Shown here one piece after another: positions 41,507-49,596 of a DNA stretch of 64,000 bases. Position 1 is the stretch's first letter; each line of letters starts with the position of its first letter. This stretch comes from an uncultured Clostridia bacterium (GTDB taxonomy: Bacteria > Bacillota > Clostridia > Christensenellales > Borkfalkiaceae). Where the stretch lies: positions 50,220 through 114,219 of the forward strand of contig CAKQJE010000005.1 in the NCBI GenBank assembly GCA_934247225.1, read 5' to 3'. Under the pieces are notes generated by a model. It was not told the origin of the DNA, made no database searches, and saw only the letters and a program-made list of their open reading frames with translations. The translations under genes were made by a program, and so were the position numbers.

Positions 41507-43009
41507 ATGAAAAAAATTGTATCTGGTTTTATAGCGGCCGTTATGGCGGCGTGTATGTGTCTTCCGCTCGCAAGTTGCGGCAATGAAAAAGAAGATAAGA
41601 GCGGTTACGTCAGTCTCGACATCAACCCGTCGGTAGAACTCGTCGTCGGCGAGGACGGACTTGTCGCGGGCGTAAGAGGCGTAAACGAAGACGGACTTGT
41701 TCTTTTATATAACGAAGACGGAATAAAGGGCGAAACGGTCGATAAAGCCGTTGAAAAAATCGTAAACATTTCCATCGAGGAAGGATACCTTACGGAAGAT
41801 AATCACGTCGTAAACGTAACGGTAAGCACAAAGGACGACAAGCATCTTAAAAAGCTTACCGACAACGTAAACGCTTCCATAAAAGCTTCTGCGGATAAAT
41901 CCGGTCTCAGCGTTAAAATAGACGCCGAGGGCAGCTATTCTCTTAACAGAAAACTCGAAGAGTTCAAGAAAGCTCACCCCGACAACAGGCTTGTTCAGTC
42001 GCTTTCTCTCGCTAAGTTCAAACTCGCTCTCACGATAAGCGAAACGGGCGAAATTTCGCTCGAAACCGCCGTCGAAATGGATAACGACGAACTTATCGAA
42101 CTCATCAAAGAATACGATTCCAAAATCGAAGCTTACGCTACCGACGCTTACCTGCTTGCTAAAAAACAGGCTCAGGCGGCGTTCGATAAAGCGGTTACTT
42201 ATAAAACTTATGCCGCTTACACCGAGTTTTACGCGAAAAACTATATAGCTCATAAAGACACGGCTTATCTCGGCGCGGTTTATCAGACTTACGCTTCTGC
42301 CGCTCTTATGATGGAATCGGTCAAGAACGTTGCGGAATTTGCGAACAGAGTAGTTGATTATCCTTTGACGGACGAACAGGCTAAGGCTATTGCGGACGCT
42401 TTGGGACTCGAAAACACCGATCCTTTGAAAAACTCCAAAGGCGAAGTTACGATAAGAAGCGTTGAAGCTTATGCCGACAAACTTTTCAAAAACTCCGATA
42501 TGAACGCTGAACTTCAGAAGAAGATGAACGATCTTACCGCCGCTCTGGAAAACGTGGAAAAACAGATCAAAGCCGAAATCGCCGCTTTTGCGGAAGAATA
42601 TAAGGACGAAATCGCAAAGGTTGCTACGGTTGCGGAAAACGCATACAAAACTATGTTGTCGGTTATCGATCTTATCCCCGGCGGAACGGAAACCTGGAAC
42701 ACGATTATAAACGAAACAAAAACCAACATCGCTATGATCAAAGCTTGGGCTGAGGACGCGAAGGCGGACTTCTCCGATCTCGACGCATTAACGGCTCGTT
42801 TCGAAGGCAAGAGAGATAAATATCTCGAAGAAATCAGGAAAGACCTTTCCGAAGACGAATGGAACGCCGTTCAGAAAGATATAGAAGCCGACCTTGCGAA
42901 AGCCTCGGTTTACAAGAAGAACTATGAAGACGCTCTTTCCAAAGCCGAAGACGAAGCGAAAGCTTTCCTTGACAAGCTCAAAGGCGAAAAGAACGCAAAA
43001 CCGGCGTAA
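41507..43009 (+). CDS. Lipoprotein with RsgI-type domain and long helical region
   Basis: A 500-residue lipoprotein (lipobox LASC, Cys24). YVSLDINPSVELVV at about 34-47 is a close match to the RsgI periplasmic domain, with the putative autocleavage bond Asn40-Pro41. From about 130 onward the protein is almost entirely helical, rich in Ala, Lys and Glu, with probable coiled coils. It has no sigma-binding region. It lies directly after the ECF sigma/anti-sigma pair with a matching promoter, so it is a likely regulon member, perhaps a decoy, sensor or effector of the signalling system. GGAGG precedes the ATG. Confidence 0.75.
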   Translation: MKKIVSGFIAAVMAACMCLPLASCGNEKEDKSGYVSLDINPSVELVVGEDGLVAGVRGVNEDGLVLLYNEDGIKGETVDKAVEKIVNISIEEGYLTEDNHVVNVTVSTKDDKHLKKLTDNVNASIKASADKSGLSVKIDAEGSYSLNRKLEEFKKAHPDNRLVQSLSLAKFKLALTISETGEISLETAVEMDNDELIELIKEYDSKIEAYATDAYLLAKKQAQAAFDKAVTYKTYAAYTEFYAKNYIAHKDTAYLGAVYQTYASAALMMESVKNVAEFANRVVDYPLTDEQAKAIADALGLENTDPLKNSKGEVTIRSVEAYADKLFKNSDMNAELQKKMNDLTAALENVEKQIKAEIAAFAEEYKDEIAKVATVAENAYKTMLSVIDLIPGGTETWNTIINETKTNIAMIKAWAEDAKADFSDLDALTARFEGKRDKYLEEIRKDLSEDEWNAVQKDIEADLAKASVYKKNYEDALSKAEDEAKAFLDKLKGEKNAKPA

Positions 43010-43057
43010 ACTACTACTGCACTAATCATAGCTCATAAGCTCTCCCCTATATATAAA

Positions 43058-43104
43058 TCAAAATTATGCGCCCTGTTGCCTTTCGGTAACGGGGCGTATA
43101 ATTT
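43058..43104 (+). terminator. Terminator-like hairpin after the lipoprotein gene
   Basis: AAAATTATGCGCCCTGTTGCC pairs with GGTAACGGGGCGTATAATTT across a TTTC loop, with A and T runs forming the stem base on either side. It can act in both directions. Confidence 0.85.
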
Positions 43105-43110
43105 TGGTTG

Positions 43111-43240
43111 AATCTCGGCTAAGCCGAGGAGAAATCCGCACTTCGTGCGGGAGCAATCCTCGCTTTGCTCGGGTGAAATCATAGCTTTGCTATGGTGAAA
43201 TCCTCACTGCGTTCGGATGAAATCCGTCTACGGATTTCAT
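43111..43240 (+). repeat. Tandem array of six short hairpins
   Basis: Six units of about 20-23 bp follow each other, most beginning AAATC and ending GG(A/T)TG or similar: stems include CTCGGCT/AGCCGAG, CCGCAC/GTGCGG, CATAG/CTATG, ATCC/GGAT and AAATCCGT/ACGGATTT. The stem sequences differ between units while pairing is largely kept. It fills the 258-bp gap between two convergent genes together with the terminator. Confidence 0.75.
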
Positions 43241-43266
43241 TGAAATTTTCTCGCCCGAGCAAATTT

Positions 43267-43749
43267 TTACACTTTTTCGGTTCTCGTTTTGATCTGATAA
43301 ACGGTTTTTGCCAAAACGGTGAGTTTGGTCTCGGGGATTCGTCCGTTCGCGGCTTTTTGGAGCGCTTCGCGGATTTCTTCCTCGGTCGTTTTCGACCTGA
43401 TTTCTTTAAGTTGTTTTTTGGTAAGTTTTGCTTTCGGTATCGCGGCGTTTATAACTTCGTCGATTATTTCTTCGCCCGCTTCGCCCGAAAAAATCGTGCG
43501 GATAAAGTAAGAAACCCCGCATATGCCCGCGCCTTTTTCAAGGCATAAAGCAACGTCTTTTTCGAGAAGCGTAACGTATAACGCGTAAAGCCCGACGGCG
43601 AGAGCGAACCTTATGAAAAGTTCGCTTCTTTTCCCCATTTTCGGGAAAAGTTTTTTCAAAACGGCAACTATCGCGCTCACGAGTATGGCGAGGACGAACA
43701 CCTCCGCGCCGAAACCGTCGAAAGCAGAATAAAAATTAAAATTTTCCAT
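43267..43749 (-). CDS. Hypothetical membrane protein with a long structured leader
   Basis: About 160 residues from the ATG at 43749, which has a strong AAGGGAGG site; a longer reading from 43785 would run through that site. Two or three hydrophobic segments (about 14-35, 45-65 and 75-95) precede a cytoplasmic Lys/Glu/Ala-rich tail with SKTTEEEIREALQKAANG. I do not recognise a family; the layout resembles small phage-holin-like or spore membrane proteins. The gene stands alone behind a roughly 400-nt 5' leader. Confidence 0.65.
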   Translation of the reverse strand: MENFNFYSAFDGFGAEVFVLAILVSAIVAVLKKLFPKMGKRSELFIRFALAVGLYALYVTLLEKDVALCLEKGAGICGVSYFIRTIFSGEAGEEIIDEVINAAIPKAKLTKKQLKEIRSKTTEEEIREALQKAANGRIPETKLTVLAKTVYQIKTRTEKV

Positions 43750-44183
43750 TTCCTTACCTCCCTTAAAATTCCGGAAGTCGGACAACAGAATTTTGTCGGT
43801 TTGCCCGACTTCTTTTTATCGCTTTTAATAAAAACGATAAAGTCGGGGAGACGGGCGATAAAAGGTTCGATTTAAAAGTTTTTCCGCTTTCAACCAATCC
43901 TTATCGCCTCGTTCCTCGGCAAACCGAGCGGGATTTTACCGTGTTATTGATTCCTACTCGGTTATGGCGGAAAAACGCCGTCCGGGAAAGGGGGTGTGAA
44001 CTTTTCGGAATGTTTGTTGTTTCGTTTTCTCAAATAGTACTTTTCCGTAATTTTTCCGCTCCTTTGCCGTGCAAAGTTCAACTTGGCGCGGCGGATATAT
44101 CGCCGACGAAAACTGTTTGCGGTTTTGTCGGTTTTTTGTCAGACGCGCCGCCATTATAGCTTAAATTCGCGGAAAGTCAATAT
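43750..44183 (-). promoter_or_regulatory. Promoter and about 400-nt structured leader with mutually exclusive hairpins
   Basis: Minus strand: TTGACT (44180-44175), a 16-bp spacer and TATAAT (44158-44153). The RNA would run some 400 nt before the start codon at 43749. Near its end, segment A (CCCGACTTTATCG, around 43847-43835) can pair with B (CGATAAAAAGAAGTCGGG, 43821-43804), but B can also pair with C (CCGACTTC, 43781-43774), which lies just upstream of the AAGGGAGG ribosome site. This is the layout of a riboswitch or attenuator. No known riboswitch class is recognised. I see no convincing gene in the 460-bp gap. Confidence 0.6.
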
Positions 44184-44209
44184 GCCTGTGTATGTTTTTG
44201 ACGGAATTT

Positions 44210-46471
44210 TTACGCTGTCTTTTTAAAAAGTCTCACGCAAAACACCGTCATATCGTCTTTTGCTTCGCCGCCGTTTAAAAAAAGCGCCTTTTGCAGGATG
44301 TTGTCGGCGAGCGTTTTGGGGTTTAAAACCTTTTGGGTCGATAAAAAATCTATAAAATCGGACGAGGAGCCGAACGCGTCCGAAACGCCGTCGCTCACGA
44401 AAACAACGGCGTCGCCGTCCGAAAGAGCCGTTTTGCAAACGGTGGGGCGCAGGTCTTCTAAAATTCCGAGCGGCAGGGAACTTCCTTCCACGATTTTAAC
44501 CGCGTCTTCGGTCACGACGAAAGAGTACGGCGAGCCGATTTTGATGAAATCCGCCCCGCCCGTGAACAAGTCTATCACGCCGACGTCTAAGGCGGTGAAG
44601 TTGTCGTCGCCGTTAAAGGAAAGAATTTTATTTACCGTTGAAAGTACGGTTTCGGACGAAAGATTTGCTTTATAAAGGGTTTCTATTAAGGAAATCGTCG
44701 TGGCGGAAGTTTCCAAGGCCCGTTCGCCGCTTCCCATTCCGTCGTTTAAGGCGATAAGGAATTTTCCCTCGGAAATTTTCGTAACGGAGTGCGTGTCGCC
44801 GCTTTTTTCCTTATCGGATTTCGTCTTTTGCGAAACCGAGAACGCCGCGTCGAAAACGGGCGCGCGTTTAAGCGTCAAGGCGGTCAGTTCTTCCGAAACG
44901 TTGAGCGCGTCGCTTATAACCATTTCTTTGCCGACGGCTTCTCTGACGGCTTTTAAAAGAAGCGGGCTTTGCGCCTGCCTTTTTTGGAGGAGAATATTGA
45001 GTTCGGCTTTGTCCCCCTCGCCGAAGCAGAGCGTTTCGAACGCAAAAATCCCCGAACTCATCAGGTTTTTTGAAACGAGGTCGCCCGTTTCGCTTCTGCT
45101 TTCCAGGCTCATGCTCATATTCACGGCAAGGCTTTTTAGCGCCTCCGAAACTCCGTCCGTCTGCGCGAGGATAAGCTCCCTGCCGTTTTTCATCGACTCG
45201 GCTTTCAAAAATTCCCTTTCGCTTTCCAAAACAAGCTCGTTCGTCTGTTCGGCAATGCTTTCGGGGTATTTGCATTTGAGCGAAAACGCCGTGGGGAGAT
45301 CTGCGAGGTTCAGCCTGCCCTTTGCCGTCGCGAGCGTGATTATTTTTCCGAGTTCCTCGCTTGACGGGAAGTTTTTGCTTCTGCAAAGCGACTGATTTTT
45401 GCAGTCCGAACAACATTTCATATAGAGTTCTTCCGCAAGCTCTTCCGCAACCTTTTTCTCGTTCACGGCGCATTTTTCGAGCTTTTTTATAGAAGCGGAC
45501 ATCTCGTCGAATACCGAAGCTATTTCGAAAAGTTTTCCCGATAAATCGAGCCGCGTTCTGTCGAGCGTGTACCTGCCGAGGTTGTTGTCTTTGTATATTT
45601 CGAGTTTTTTCTTTAATTTTCTCAGTAATTTCGGCGGGGTGAACAGATATATGCATACGGGCGCGAGAATGAAAAGCTGGGATACGTAGCTCCAATTATC
45701 GTAAATCGTCGTGAAATTCCACAGCGCCGCTTTGATCGCGAGAACGCCCACGGAAACGGCAAGCCCCGAATACGGTGCGAAACACACCGCGACGAGCGAA
45801 TACAGGCAAAGCGGAGCGAAAAACGACGGGTCGTAAGAGTTGAAAAAGAGCGGCATTGCCGTTATCGCCGCAAGCACGCAGGCAAAACCTCGTTTTGTCG
45901 TAGCGGCGGAAAAGAGAATGCAGGCGATCGCGAAAGCTTCGTAAACGGGCGCGGACAAAAGATTTATCGCGCCCGAGGACGAAATTATGTAACAAACCGC
46001 GGCGGAAACCATTTCGTCGGTGGACAGGCGGTATTTCAGTCCTTTTATAAGAAAAACTTTTGCCGCCGAAACGAAAACGAAGGAAAGAGGAGCGCATAAA
46101 CCGCCGAGAATGAGCCTTATTGTAAGGTTGTGGCAATCTCTCAGAACGCAGTACGGCGCGACGGCGAAAAGAGTTACGAACGCAAGCGAAAACCCCGCTT
46201 TTTTCTTTAACTTTTTCATTATAATGAAAAATATCGCCACCACCGTTCCGCCGAACGCCGCGCATATAATCGTCACAGGCGAAAAAGAGAAAACATAAGG
46301 CAGAAGATATAAAAACAGCGATAAAAAGGGCGAAAGCCCCGCATAAACGTTGCCCGCGAGAAGAGGCAGGGGGAACGGCGAAAAATTCTCGTCGGCGGCG
46401 GCGAGAAATATGTAGCCCGAGAGAGATAACAGATACTTAAAAAATTTTTTTAAATCGAATTGCTTTTTCAT
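44210..46471 (-). CDS. spoIIE: Stage II sporulation protein E
   Basis: About 753 residues from the ATG at 46471. The first third has around ten transmembrane segments. The middle part is a helical regulatory region with a Cys cluster (MKCCSDCKNQSLC). The C-terminal PP2C-type phosphatase domain starts with ISEGKFLIALNDGMGSGERA, where the Asp binds metal, and continues through SDGDAVVFVSDGVSD and KDDMTVFCVR. SpoIIE dephosphorylates SpoIIAA to switch on SigF in the forespore and helps place the asymmetric septum. Size and layout match the family. A longer frame reaching 46756 would run into the divergent gene and is rejected. No clear ribosome site is seen; the start lies at the predicted transcription start. 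Confidence 0.95.
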   Translation of the reverse strand: MKKQFDLKKFFKYLLSLSGYIFLAAADENFSPFPLPLLAGNVYAGLSPFLSLFLYLLPYVFSFSPVTIICAAFGGTVVAIFFIIMKKLKKKAGFSLAFVTLFAVAPYCVLRDCHNLTIRLILGGLCAPLSFVFVSAAKVFLIKGLKYRLSTDEMVSAAVCYIISSSGAINLLSAPVYEAFAIACILFSAATTKRGFACVLAAITAMPLFFNSYDPSFFAPLCLYSLVAVCFAPYSGLAVSVGVLAIKAALWNFTTIYDNWSYVSQLFILAPVCIYLFTPPKLLRKLKKKLEIYKDNNLGRYTLDRTRLDLSGKLFEIASVFDEMSASIKKLEKCAVNEKKVAEELAEELYMKCCSDCKNQSLCRSKNFPSSEELGKIITLATAKGRLNLADLPTAFSLKCKYPESIAEQTNELVLESEREFLKAESMKNGRELILAQTDGVSEALKSLAVNMSMSLESRSETGDLVSKNLMSSGIFAFETLCFGEGDKAELNILLQKRQAQSPLLLKAVREAVGKEMVISDALNVSEELTALTLKRAPVFDAAFSVSQKTKSDKEKSGDTHSVTKISEGKFLIALNDGMGSGERALETSATTISLIETLYKANLSSETVLSTVNKILSFNGDDNFTALDVGVIDLFTGGADFIKIGSPYSFVVTEDAVKIVEGSSLPLGILEDLRPTVCKTALSDGDAVVFVSDGVSDAFGSSSDFIDFLSTQKVLNPKTLADNILQKALFLNGGEAKDDMTVFCVRLFKKTA

Positions 46472-46477
46472 AGCTCG

Positions 46478-46542
46478 ATTATATACGGCTAAGGGTTGCA
46501 AAAAGTCGAAAGATAAGTCGAAAAGACGTAAAATAAGTCGAA
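46478..46542 (-). promoter_or_regulatory. spoIIE promoter with three Spo0A-like boxes
   Basis: Minus strand TATAAT (46483-46478) is separated by 21 bp from a -35-like TTCGAC (46510-46505). AAGTCGAA boxes, close to the Spo0A consensus TGTCGAA, lie at 46503-46510, 46515-46522 and 46535-46542. Bacillus spoIIE and spoIIG promoters also have 21-22 bp spacing with Spo0A boxes at the -35. Confidence 0.75.
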
Positions 46543-46601
46543 TTTGTCCAAACGGTCGGATAAAGCTTGAAAAAACGGAGCGGAAGTTGTATAATCTTGT
46601 T

Positions 46602-48503
46602 ATGAAAAAAGTTGTGAAAAAATTTTTCGCGGCGATTCTCGCCGTAATGCTTTTAAATACTTTCTTATATTCCTGCGGTAAAACCGAAAGCGGAGACGAC
46701 GAAGGGATAAAAACGGTGATAAACACCGTCGTTCTGGTTGATTTTTCGGGCGGCAAATCCTTTTCGGAAGAAATGAAAACCGTTACGGAAAAAGTTTTCG
46801 CGGGAAGCGAAAATTCGCTCGACTCCTACGTATCGTTTATTTCTGCGGGCAAAACGAACGTAAAAACGCAGATCGTCGCGGAGGTTACGGCGGATAACGG
46901 GGCGGATTATTATTCGCCCGCTTATGAAATTCGCGGCGGAATTTACGAGAAAATCAACGAGAACGGTTACGACAACAGAAACTTTTCTTCAAGCGGCGAA
47001 CCCGATCCGAACGGAACGAAATTAAGCGCGGACTCCTTTTTCAGAACGGAAAATCTCGTTGCGGAAGTAACCGAAAAAGTTAAAAAGCGGTTGAGCGGAA
47101 AAATCGAAACGGACGGCGATAACGACGGTAACGTCGATTGTTTAACTCTTGTTTTCCGCCTTGACGACGTTCCCGGAAAAGAAAGCGTTTTATGGGCGAA
47201 AAAGAGCGTGTTTTTATCCGGCGAAACGGACGGGTTAAGCTCGGTTTACATAGTGGACGAAAAGTATTCGGGGAAAACGATTAAAGAACAGAAGATAGGC
47301 AATAAGTCGATTATCGACTATATTTTCCTGCCGTATCCCCTCCTGGAAAGAGACGGCGAAGCCTTTTCTTCCGCCGCTTGTCACGAGTTTATGCACGTTT
47401 TGGGGGCGGCGGATCTTTATTCCTACCAAGACGACAGAAGAGAGCTTGTCGGCGAACTCGACATAATGGCTGTCGACCGCGCCGAACCCGCGCCCGTTCT
47501 CCCGCTTTCTTACACGCTTTACAAAATAGGTTTCTTAAAAGAAGGCGAAAACATAGCTCCCGTTTTAAAAAACGGCGAGTATACGCTTTTTTCAACGGAA
47601 AGCGGAAAAGGGCAAATCAAAGCGTATAAACTCGTTTTGCCGACTTACGAAACGAAGAGGGAAAGTTTTTATATAGAATATCGCGAAAAAACGGGCTACG
47701 GCGCAGGGCTTTCCAACGGTTTCGACGGCGGCGCGTTCATAATTTACCGCGTGAACGAGGATAACGGCTATATTCTCCCGAACGGAACTTTCGGCGACGA
47801 ATATTACGGAAACGCTTACGGCGGCGACGAGGTTTACGTTTTCAGATTTATGAGAACGGGTTTCATAAACGATTACGTCGAAAACGAAAAGGTTTCGCTC
47901 AACGGCATATCTCACGCCGCGATTTCCGATCTTCCCGGCTACACTTCTTTCGGTTCGGGAAAGGGCGCGGCGGATTACGTCCGCTATTCTGACGGAGACA
48001 ACGCGGGCGTGGAAATTAAGTTTATCCGCCGAAACGAAGACGGCTCGGCAACCTTTGAAATAAAATTCGATCAAAGCGAAGAAGACCCCGCCGAAGTCGA
48101 TTATCAGGGCATTTTCAGAGAGAGGAGCGGGATATTCGCCAAGTTTAACGCCCCGTTTGCAAGCGGTAACGTTTACGTTCTCGAAACGGATAAAAGGCTT
48201 TCTTCGCATTCCGCGGAAGATATCGTAAACGGGAAATTCGGAACTTTGGCGGTAACTCCGCTCGCGTTTATGCGGGCGAAAATAAGCGGCGAAAAGAGAT
48301 TTGTCTACGTCGTTTACGAAGAGAACGGAAATTACGTCGAAAAAGCTCACGTTTTAAAACCGAGCGACGGCGAAGCCGAAAAACTTTTCGTTAAGATAGG
48401 CGTAATCGCGCTCGGCTCTGCGGTCGTACTGATCGGCGGAATTTTCCTCGCGGCGGCTCTGATTTCACGAAAAAAAGCAAAAAATCAAAAAAATATTAAA
48501 TAA
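46602..48503 (+). CDS. M6-type (immune inhibitor A-like) metalloprotease lipoprotein with C-terminal anchor
   Basis: About 633 residues from the ATG at 46602. A signal peptide with a lipobox-like LYSC (Cys near residue 25) precedes the catalytic region. SSAACHEFMHVLGAADLYSY contains the HExxH zinc motif and the following Asp/Tyr of M6 peptidases, preceded by a DGDNDGNVDCL calcium-binding-like segment. A C-terminal transmembrane helix (about 600-622) and a basic tail follow. The enzyme is therefore held at the outer face of the membrane. A TATAAT at 46590-46595 lies only six bases before the ATG. It is divergent from spoIIE with a 130-bp gap. Confidence 0.85.
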   Translation: MKKVVKKFFAAILAVMLLNTFLYSCGKTESGDDEGIKTVINTVVLVDFSGGKSFSEEMKTVTEKVFAGSENSLDSYVSFISAGKTNVKTQIVAEVTADNGADYYSPAYEIRGGIYEKINENGYDNRNFSSSGEPDPNGTKLSADSFFRTENLVAEVTEKVKKRLSGKIETDGDNDGNVDCLTLVFRLDDVPGKESVLWAKKSVFLSGETDGLSSVYIVDEKYSGKTIKEQKIGNKSIIDYIFLPYPLLERDGEAFSSAACHEFMHVLGAADLYSYQDDRRELVGELDIMAVDRAEPAPVLPLSYTLYKIGFLKEGENIAPVLKNGEYTLFSTESGKGQIKAYKLVLPTYETKRESFYIEYREKTGYGAGLSNGFDGGAFIIYRVNEDNGYILPNGTFGDEYYGNAYGGDEVYVFRFMRTGFINDYVENEKVSLNGISHAAISDLPGYTSFGSGKGAADYVRYSDGDNAGVEIKFIRRNEDGSATFEIKFDQSEEDPAEVDYQGIFRERSGIFAKFNAPFASGNVYVLETDKRLSSHSAEDIVNGKFGTLAVTPLAFMRAKISGEKRFVYVVYEENGNYVEKAHVLKPSDGEAEKLFVKIGVIALGSAVVLIGGIFLAAALISRKKAKNQKNIK

Positions 48504-48528
48504 TTGTTTATAAGCGGCGCAAAATCGA

Positions 48529-48678
48529 TTGCAAAATTTACTTAAATATGGTAAACTTAACAAGCTATAAAATTCACACTCGGGTCTTTGCGGCTCTTCG
48601 TGCCGTCAAATCCAACTTTCAAAGGCGGTCATTGTCGCATAGAAAACGGACTCGGGGAGGAATAACGGAGGAACAATT
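48529..48678 (+). promoter_or_regulatory. Promoter and leader of the rpsB operon
   Basis: TTGCAA (48529-48534), a 17-bp spacer and TAAACT (48552-48557). The roughly 115-nt leader contains a CGGCTCTTCGTGCCG hairpin near 48590 and a repeated ACTCGGG sequence, and ends with GGAGGAATAACGGAGG. It may mediate S2 autoregulation, but I do not recognise a described leader motif. Confidence 0.6.
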
Positions 48679-49464
48679 ATGGCAGTAACTTCTATGAAAC
48701 AGCTTCTCGAAGCGGGCGTTCATTTCGGACACCAGACGAGAAGATGGAACCCCAAAATGAAAAAGTACATTTACGGCGAAAGAAACGGTATTCACATTAT
48801 CGACCTTCAAATCACGGTCGACCTTGTCGAAGAAGCTTACAAGTTCGTCGTAGACCAGGTTAAGCAGGGTAAAAACGTGCTTTTCGTAGGTACTAAAAAG
48901 CAGGCTCAGGAAGCTATCCGCGAGGAAGCGGAGAGATGCGGAATGTACTATGTAAATTCGAGATGGCTCGGCGGTACTCTTACCAACTTCAAGACCATCA
49001 GAACGAGAATCGACAGACTTAACAAACTCGACAATATGGAGAAAACCGGCGAGTTCGACCTTCTTCCCAAGAAAGAAGTTTTAGGTCTTAAAGCCGAAAG
49101 AGACAAGCTCCTTCACAACCTCGGCGGTATCAGAGAAATGAAAGGTCTTCCGGGCGTTATGTTCGTTGTTGACCCCAACTGCGAAATCAACGCGGTTAAG
49201 GAAGCGAGAAAGCTCGGCATTCCCGTTGTCGCCATCACCGATACCAACTGCGATCCCGACCTTGTGGATTACGTTATCTCGGGTAACGACGACGCTATAA
49301 GAGCGGTTAAACTCATCGCTTCCATCATTGCGGACGCGGTTATCGAAGCTAAGCAGGGCGAAGACGCCGTAAGACGTAACGTTGTAGACGACGAACCCGC
49401 TGCTGCCGTAGCGGAAGAAGCTCTCGCCGAAGAACCTGCGGTCGAAGCTCCCGTCGAAGAGTAA
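48679..49464 (+). CDS. rpsB: 30S ribosomal protein S2
   Basis: A 261-residue ribosomal protein. MKQLLEAGVHFGHQTRRWNP is the universal S2 start, VLFVGTKKQAQ and NSRWLGGTLTNFKTI are further signatures. The C-terminal extension is Ala/Glu-rich (EEALAEEPAVEAPVEE). It is the first gene of the rpsB-tsf-pyrH-frr-uppS-cdsA-dxr-rseP cluster. Confidence 0.99.
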   Translation: MAVTSMKQLLEAGVHFGHQTRRWNPKMKKYIYGERNGIHIIDLQITVDLVEEAYKFVVDQVKQGKNVLFVGTKKQAQEAIREEAERCGMYYVNSRWLGGTLTNFKTIRTRIDRLNKLDNMEKTGEFDLLPKKEVLGLKAERDKLLHNLGGIREMKGLPGVMFVVDPNCEINAVKEARKLGIPVVAITDTNCDPDLVDYVISGNDDAIRAVKLIASIIADAVIEAKQGEDAVRRNVVDDEPAAAVAEEALAEEPAVEAPVEE

Positions 49465-49514
49465 TTCGTCAAATCATATAAACCGATACGCGGCGAAAAC
49501 GTTCGTCTCTCAAA

Positions 49515-49538
49515 TGTAGGGGCGATCATCGATCGCCC
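49515..49538 (+). repeat. GTAGGGGCGA-type palindrome between rpsB and tsf
   Basis: TGTAGGGGCGATCATCGATC followed by GCCC. It belongs to the family also seen near 28632 and 36003. It sits inside an operon, where it may act as an mRNA stability or attenuation hairpin. Confidence 0.8.
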
Positions 49539-49596
49539 GAAAAATAAAGGCGGATATTTCCGCCGCACAAAATTAAACAATAAGGAGAATTTCAGT

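Noticed and set aside
43111..43240. CRISPR array
   Set aside because: Units are only 20-23 bp, each is a hairpin in itself, there are no spacers of constant length and no cas genes.
43781..43804. c-di-GMP-I riboswitch, suggested by GGGCAAACC in the leader
   Set aside because: The rest of the conserved core (GACGCAAAGC and the tetraloop receptor) is absent.
43774..43821. A plus-strand terminator (hairpin plus TTTTT)
   Set aside because: No plus-strand gene precedes it that is not already terminated at 43058-43104. The hairpin makes better sense as part of the minus-strand leader, although function in both directions cannot be excluded.
43941..44159. A 72-residue plus-strand reading frame
   Set aside because: No ribosome site or known motif, and it lies antisense to the structured leader and promoter.
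48558..48678. T-box leader before rpsB
   Set aside because: No T-box sequence like AGGGTGGNACCGCG and no specifier-loop layout; rpsB is not a usual T-box target.
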